Source of the DNA: Flavobacterium sp. LC2016-23 | GTDB lineage: Bacteria; Bacteroidota; Bacteroidia; Flavobacteriales; Flavobacteriaceae | NCBI RefSeq assembly: GCF_009674775.1 | Contig: NZ_WKKE01000022.1 | Coordinates: 43,471 to 107,470, forward strand | Reading direction: 5' to 3' | DNA length: 64,000 bases | Shown here: positions 61,556 to 64,000 of the stretch, piece after piece | Position numbering within the stretch: the first letter of the stretch is position 1 | How the letters are laid out: the number at the start of each line of letters is the position of its first letter | Translations under genes and position numbers: made by a program | Notes under the pieces: model-generated | Database searches by the model: none | Seen by the model: the letters and a program-made list of their open reading frames with translations, nothing else | Told to the model about the DNA's origin: nothing

Positions 61556-62422
61556 ATGGCAAAAAAGGCTACCAATCCTACCCAATCCTTAAAAATTCCG
61601 CAGTTTATAATCATATCCAGTAAAATATGCGCTTTTATTTCTACTAAATTGGCTACAAAATATGCAGCAAAGCTTTTTACAACCCCCATAAAACATAAGG
61701 TTCCTAAAAGAGAATTGGAAATGGATCACAAAAGCATTCAAAAAACAATATATGTTCCTGCTATCAATAAAAATATTGTTACCTACGAATACGGAAAAAG
61801 CCGGCAAAAAATACTGCTGGTTCACGGATGGTCCGGACGCGGAACTCAATTATTTAAAATAGCAGATGAACTTTTACAAAATGGATACACAACCGTAAGT
61901 TTTGATGCGCCCGCCCATGGAAAATCAGAAGGAAAAACCACAATTATGTCTGATTTTATCGAATCCATTTTGGAAATCGAAAAGCATTATGGCCCCTTTG
62001 AATTTGCGATTGGCCATTCTTTAGGAGGAATGTCGGTTCTTAATGCTATTAAAGATGGATTAAAAGTCAAGAAAGCTATTATTATTGGAAGTGGAGATAT
62101 TGTACAGGATATTTTAGATGATTTTATTTATAAATTAGGATTGAAGCCCGAAATGAGCACATTATTATGCACCTATTTTGAAAATAAATATCAAACCAAA
62201 ATGGATCATTATTCCGCCTACAGAGCAGCTTCTCAGGTAAAAATTCCGGTTTTAGTAATTCATGACAATCATGACCCTGAAGTTTCAGTAAAGGCAGGAA
62301 TCCATATTCACGAACATTTAGAAAACGGAACCTTACTTTTAACTGATAATTTAGGTCATAGAAAAATTCTAGGAAATCAAAATGTCATTAAAAAAATAAT
62401 AGATTTTATCAAAAATACTTAA
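61556..62422 (+). CDS. Alpha/beta-hydrolase (esterase/lipase-like)
   Basis: This 288-residue serine hydrolase has an N-terminal hydrophobic/basic extension (about 1-60) that may tether it to the membrane. The oxyanion region is LLVHGWSGRGTQ, the nucleophile elbow is IGHSLGGMSVL, and the catalytic Asp and His lie in HDNHDPEVS and NLGHRKIL. It probably hydrolyses an ester or acyl substrate in the cytoplasm. The substrate is unknown. The endonuclease gene follows 36 bases later, with a -7 match across this stop codon. Confidence 0.88.
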   Translation: MAKKATNPTQSLKIPQFIIISSKICAFISTKLATKYAAKLFTTPIKHKVPKRELEMDHKSIQKTIYVPAINKNIVTYEYGKSRQKILLVHGWSGRGTQLFKIADELLQNGYTTVSFDAPAHGKSEGKTTIMSDFIESILEIEKHYGPFEFAIGHSLGGMSVLNAIKDGLKVKKAIIIGSGDIVQDILDDFIYKLGLKPEMSTLLCTYFENKYQTKMDHYSAYRAASQVKIPVLVIHDNHDPEVSVKAGIHIHEHLENGTLLLTDNLGHRKILGNQNVIKKIIDFIKNT

Positions 62423-62427
62423 TTTTG
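62420..62427 (+). promoter_or_regulatory. Putative -7 element for nth
   Basis: TAATTTTG matches TAnnTTTG and overlaps the hydrolase stop codon, 31 bases before the ATG at 62459. Confidence 0.4.
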
Positions 62428-62458
62428 TATTTTACAATTCACTTTTAAAGAAGCTAAA

Positions 62459-63106
62459 ATGGATTTATTTGGAGAAACATCAGATTGGGAAGTAAAATTA
62501 GCCCCACTATTAAAAAAATATAAGGGTAAAAAACATCCGCTTGAGTATCAAAATATTTATCAATTACTGATAATGGTAGTGCTGTCTGCGCAGGATTCTG
62601 ATGCAAATATAAATTCCATTGCACCTGCTTTGTTTGATAAATTTCCAACTTTGAGCAGCCTATCCAAAGCAAATACTGAAACATTTACTTCTTACATAAG
62701 AAAAGTAAGGAATTATCCAACCAAAGCGAACTGGTTATTGGAAATCGCAGAAATACTTCAAAAAGACGAAAATATACCTTTAAACATGAAGGAATTAACG
62801 TCTTTAAAAGGGATTGGAAGAAAATCCGCAAATGTTATTTTAAGAGAAGCCAATCAGCCCGCAGAAGGCATCATTGCCGATTTGCATGTGATTCGGGTTG
62901 CGCCAAGAATCGGAATAATCAAAGAAGCTAAAGACGGTAACAAAGTAGAAAAAGAGCTGATGCAGGTACTTCCTAAATCCATTTGGTCTGAAATTGGAAT
63001 GGCCATTTCGTTTTTGGGACGTGAAATCTGCAGACCAAAACCTAAATGTGAAGAATGTTTAATGAAAGATTCTTGCCAATACTACGCAACACAATTAATT
63101 CCATAA
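62459..63106 (+). CDS. nth: Endonuclease III-family DNA glycosylase
   Basis: This 215-residue helix-hairpin-helix glycosylase removes oxidised pyrimidines in base-excision repair. The hairpin and catalytic Lys are in LKGIGRKSANVIL (K122), and the catalytic Asp is in IIADLHVIRV (D141). A C-terminal iron-sulfur site is present (C191, C197, C200, C206). The Cys spacing C-x5-C-x2-C-x5-C differs by one residue from the C-x6 spacing in E. coli Nth, which suggests a distinct subfamily. Cytoplasmic. Confidence 0.92.
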   Translation: MDLFGETSDWEVKLAPLLKKYKGKKHPLEYQNIYQLLIMVVLSAQDSDANINSIAPALFDKFPTLSSLSKANTETFTSYIRKVRNYPTKANWLLEIAEILQKDENIPLNMKELTSLKGIGRKSANVILREANQPAEGIIADLHVIRVAPRIGIIKEAKDGNKVEKELMQVLPKSIWSEIGMAISFLGREICRPKPKCEECLMKDSCQYYATQLIP

Positions 63107-63541
63107 TTACTTTCTTCTTGTGTCAATCAGATAAATAATCTGCCACTTATCCTTCTCTTTAAACAATGTGAAAGCATTCACACCCGAATGACTTAATTTC
63201 TCATTGAAATAAAACTCATACGGCGCCCAAACATGAGCCATACTTCCATCAATTTGAATAACAGAACTTAATATCTTCTCTTTAAATTTTAGAGTCGAAG
63301 GAATTGCAGCGATAGATTTATAGAACTCTTTAACGCTTTCCTCCGATAGTTTATTTCCTTTTTCTGCACTTTCTGAAATAGATTGCAAAATAAGTTTATC
63401 CGAACAAACTAATTTCAGTTTGATTGTATCTTTTTCATGAAATGCAACAAAAAAATTGTCAATCACTTCCTGGACTTCTTTTTTTTGAGCATTTCCAATT
63501 ACCCCGAGAAGCAATAAAGTAAAAACAATTACCTTTTTCAT
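63107..63541 (-). CDS. Exported NTF2-like (SnoaL/DUF4440-type) protein
   Basis: This 144-residue protein has a signal peptide (about 1-18, ending IGNAQ). One NTF2-like cone domain follows, with VQEVIDNFFVAFHEKDTIKL at the start and MAHVWAPYEFYFNEKLSHSGVNAF. The end is WQIIYLIDTRRK. The family spans enzymes and small-molecule binders. No active-site residue can be assigned. It is predicted periplasmic. Its stop codon directly abuts the converging endonuclease gene without a visible terminator. Confidence 0.85.
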   Translation of the reverse strand: MKKVIVFTLLLLGVIGNAQKKEVQEVIDNFFVAFHEKDTIKLKLVCSDKLILQSISESAEKGNKLSEESVKEFYKSIAAIPSTLKFKEKILSSVIQIDGSMAHVWAPYEFYFNEKLSHSGVNAFTLFKEKDKWQIIYLIDTRRK

Positions 63542-63710
63542 AGAAATTAATTTAAGTTTTAAGATTAAAAGTATAAAATTTAAATCATTAACGTATAAAC
63601 ATTTAGCTTATGATATGACTAGTTCATTTTATTCTGCAGTAATTTTCAAATAGCATTTAGTTGGAGACAATTTAACAAAATCCCTTGATAGCAGATGATC
63701 ACGTCTTATT
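63542..63710. other. Gene-free spacer
   Basis: These bases upstream of the NTF2-like gene are A/T-rich and hold no gene. Presumably they contain the promoter of the minus-strand gene. No clear -7/-33 pair was identified. Confidence 0.4.
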
Positions 63711-63830
63711 TTTGGGCGTTTCCCTCTGGGCCGGGCTCTTCGCTAAATCTTTTGCGGGATTGGTTCAGGATGGCTGTGCCAGGGGTTTAGGTTCCCCGCA
63801 AAAGGATACCACTTCGATCCCTAACGCACT
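63711..63830. repeat. Structured, GC-rich dispersed element of about 120 bases
   Basis: This element is far richer in G and C than its surroundings. An inner stem pairs ATCTTTTGCGGG (63747-63758) with CCCGCAAAAGGAT (63795-63807, one bulge). An outer stem pairs GCGTT (63716-63720) with AACGC (63823-63827). It resembles, from memory, a family of intergenic palindromic elements found in many flavobacterial genomes. A reading frame across it (63685-63924) is considered spurious. Confidence 0.6.
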
Positions 63831-63886
63831 CAGGTTAAATACAAATTCCAATACCAATAAGCTATCGGCACAAACTCTAAATCCCA

Positions 63887-63930
63887 ATGCTTCGCGCATA
63901 GCCCTTGCGACCTTTGCGATTTAACGGATC
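63887..63930. repeat. CTTTGCG-type repeat remnant
   Basis: The words CTTCGCG, CCTTGCGACCTTTGCG and GATTTAACGGAT resemble the reverse complement of the CGCAAAG words at 5346-5384. This is likely a degenerate member of the same intergenic repeat family. Confidence 0.45.
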
Positions 63931-64000
63931 AAAGCATATTGTTGTGGGGAAATATTAAAATCTAGATATTTGTATTTCCAAATTATACCCCAGTGCAAGA

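Noticed and set aside
61483..61689. Minus-strand frame between glgA and the alpha/beta hydrolase with a hydrophobic end
   Set aside because: Most of it is antisense to the start of the hydrolase gene, whose product carries clear catalytic motifs. It has no independent support.
63685..63924. 79-codon plus-strand reading frame with GVSLWAGLFAKSFAG
   Set aside because: It runs straight through the structured repeat element and a second repeat remnant, and has no promoter, ribosome site or domain. It looks like a repeat-derived false ORF.
1..64000. CRISPR array, prophage, transposase, rRNA or tRNA genes
   Set aside because: No regularly spaced direct repeats of the CRISPR type, no integrase or transposase motifs, and no tRNA-like cloverleaf or rRNA segments were recognised. 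The tandem repeats present have much shorter units.

Overview
The window is about 64 kb of chromosome from a member of the Bacteroidota, most likely a Flavobacterium or close relative. Three things point that way: AT-rich DNA; Bacteroidota-type promoters (TAnnTTTG at -7, sometimes with TTG or TTTG at -33) and almost no Shine-Dalgarno sequences; and lineage families such as PorQ of the type IX secretion system (T9SS), a T9SS C-terminal sorting domain, DUF3667, DUF2911, DUF1684, the large fused cytochrome c synthetase CcsBA, and a menaquinone gene (menD). There is no prophage, CRISPR array, insertion sequence, rRNA or recognisable tRNA. Most of the window is ordinary core genome.

Layout. 1-6.1 kb: the start of an S1-domain RNA-binding protein, an M28 peptidase, menD, a thioredoxin-like protein, a GNAT acetyltransferase and a glutathione peroxidase. 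6.1-7.1 kb: a gene-poor stretch with a decayed small exported-protein gene and a strong terminator. 7.1-9.7 kb: an ECF sigma/anti-sigma pair, a DoxX protein and a DUF3667 protein. 9.8-13.0 kb: ccsBA. 13.3-18.0 kb: a Rossmann/DUF2520 protein, kdsC, a UbiA prenyltransferase, Maf, MscS and an AI-2E family protein. 18.1-26.6 kb: an outer-membrane barrel protein, a His-rich exported protein, a PIG-L deacetylase, an unannotated 35-residue membrane peptide with a sodium:solute symporter, and two small envelope proteins. 26.7-30.4 kb (minus): DUF2911, HAD, TcdA, TatD and DUF1684. 30.5-36.8 kb: an MFS transporter, a BlaI/M56 pair, a 46-residue protein, EamA, fasciclin and an ExbD-like protein. 36.8-48.3 kb (minus): an LRR T9SS cargo protein, rpsA, a nucleoside-type MFS permease, cmk, an L,D-transpeptidase-like protein, porQ and lon. 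48.6-51.6 kb: a second ECF sigma operon with a membrane protein and two repetitive exported proteins. 51.7-61.4 kb (minus): an MFS protein, an M48 lipoprotein and a glycogen operon glgA-glgC-glgB-GH31. 61.6-63.5 kb: an alpha/beta hydrolase, endonuclease III and an NTF2-like protein. 63.5-64 kb: dispersed repeats.

How the genes work together. GlgC makes ADP-glucose, GlgA polymerises it, GlgB branches the chain, and the leaderless (cytoplasmic) GH31 enzyme could trim or recycle glucans. PorQ is part of the T9SS attachment machinery that would process the LRR protein encoded a few kb away. Cmk and S1 are close together, as in many bacteria. Two ECF sigma/membrane-protein pairs and a BlaI/M56 pair give three separate envelope-to-transcription routes.

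I found no clear new defence or mobile system. The best second-look items are: an ExbD homologue whose conserved membrane aspartate is a serine; the second ECF operon with its SGSGD-repeat (GIN) and DUF4097-like exported products; a five-half-site operator array on the blaI promoter with a heptad-repeat tail on the cognate M56 protease; two small unannotated genes (35 and 46 residues); a structured repeat element near the right edge; and several families of low-complexity or palindromic intergenic repeats.
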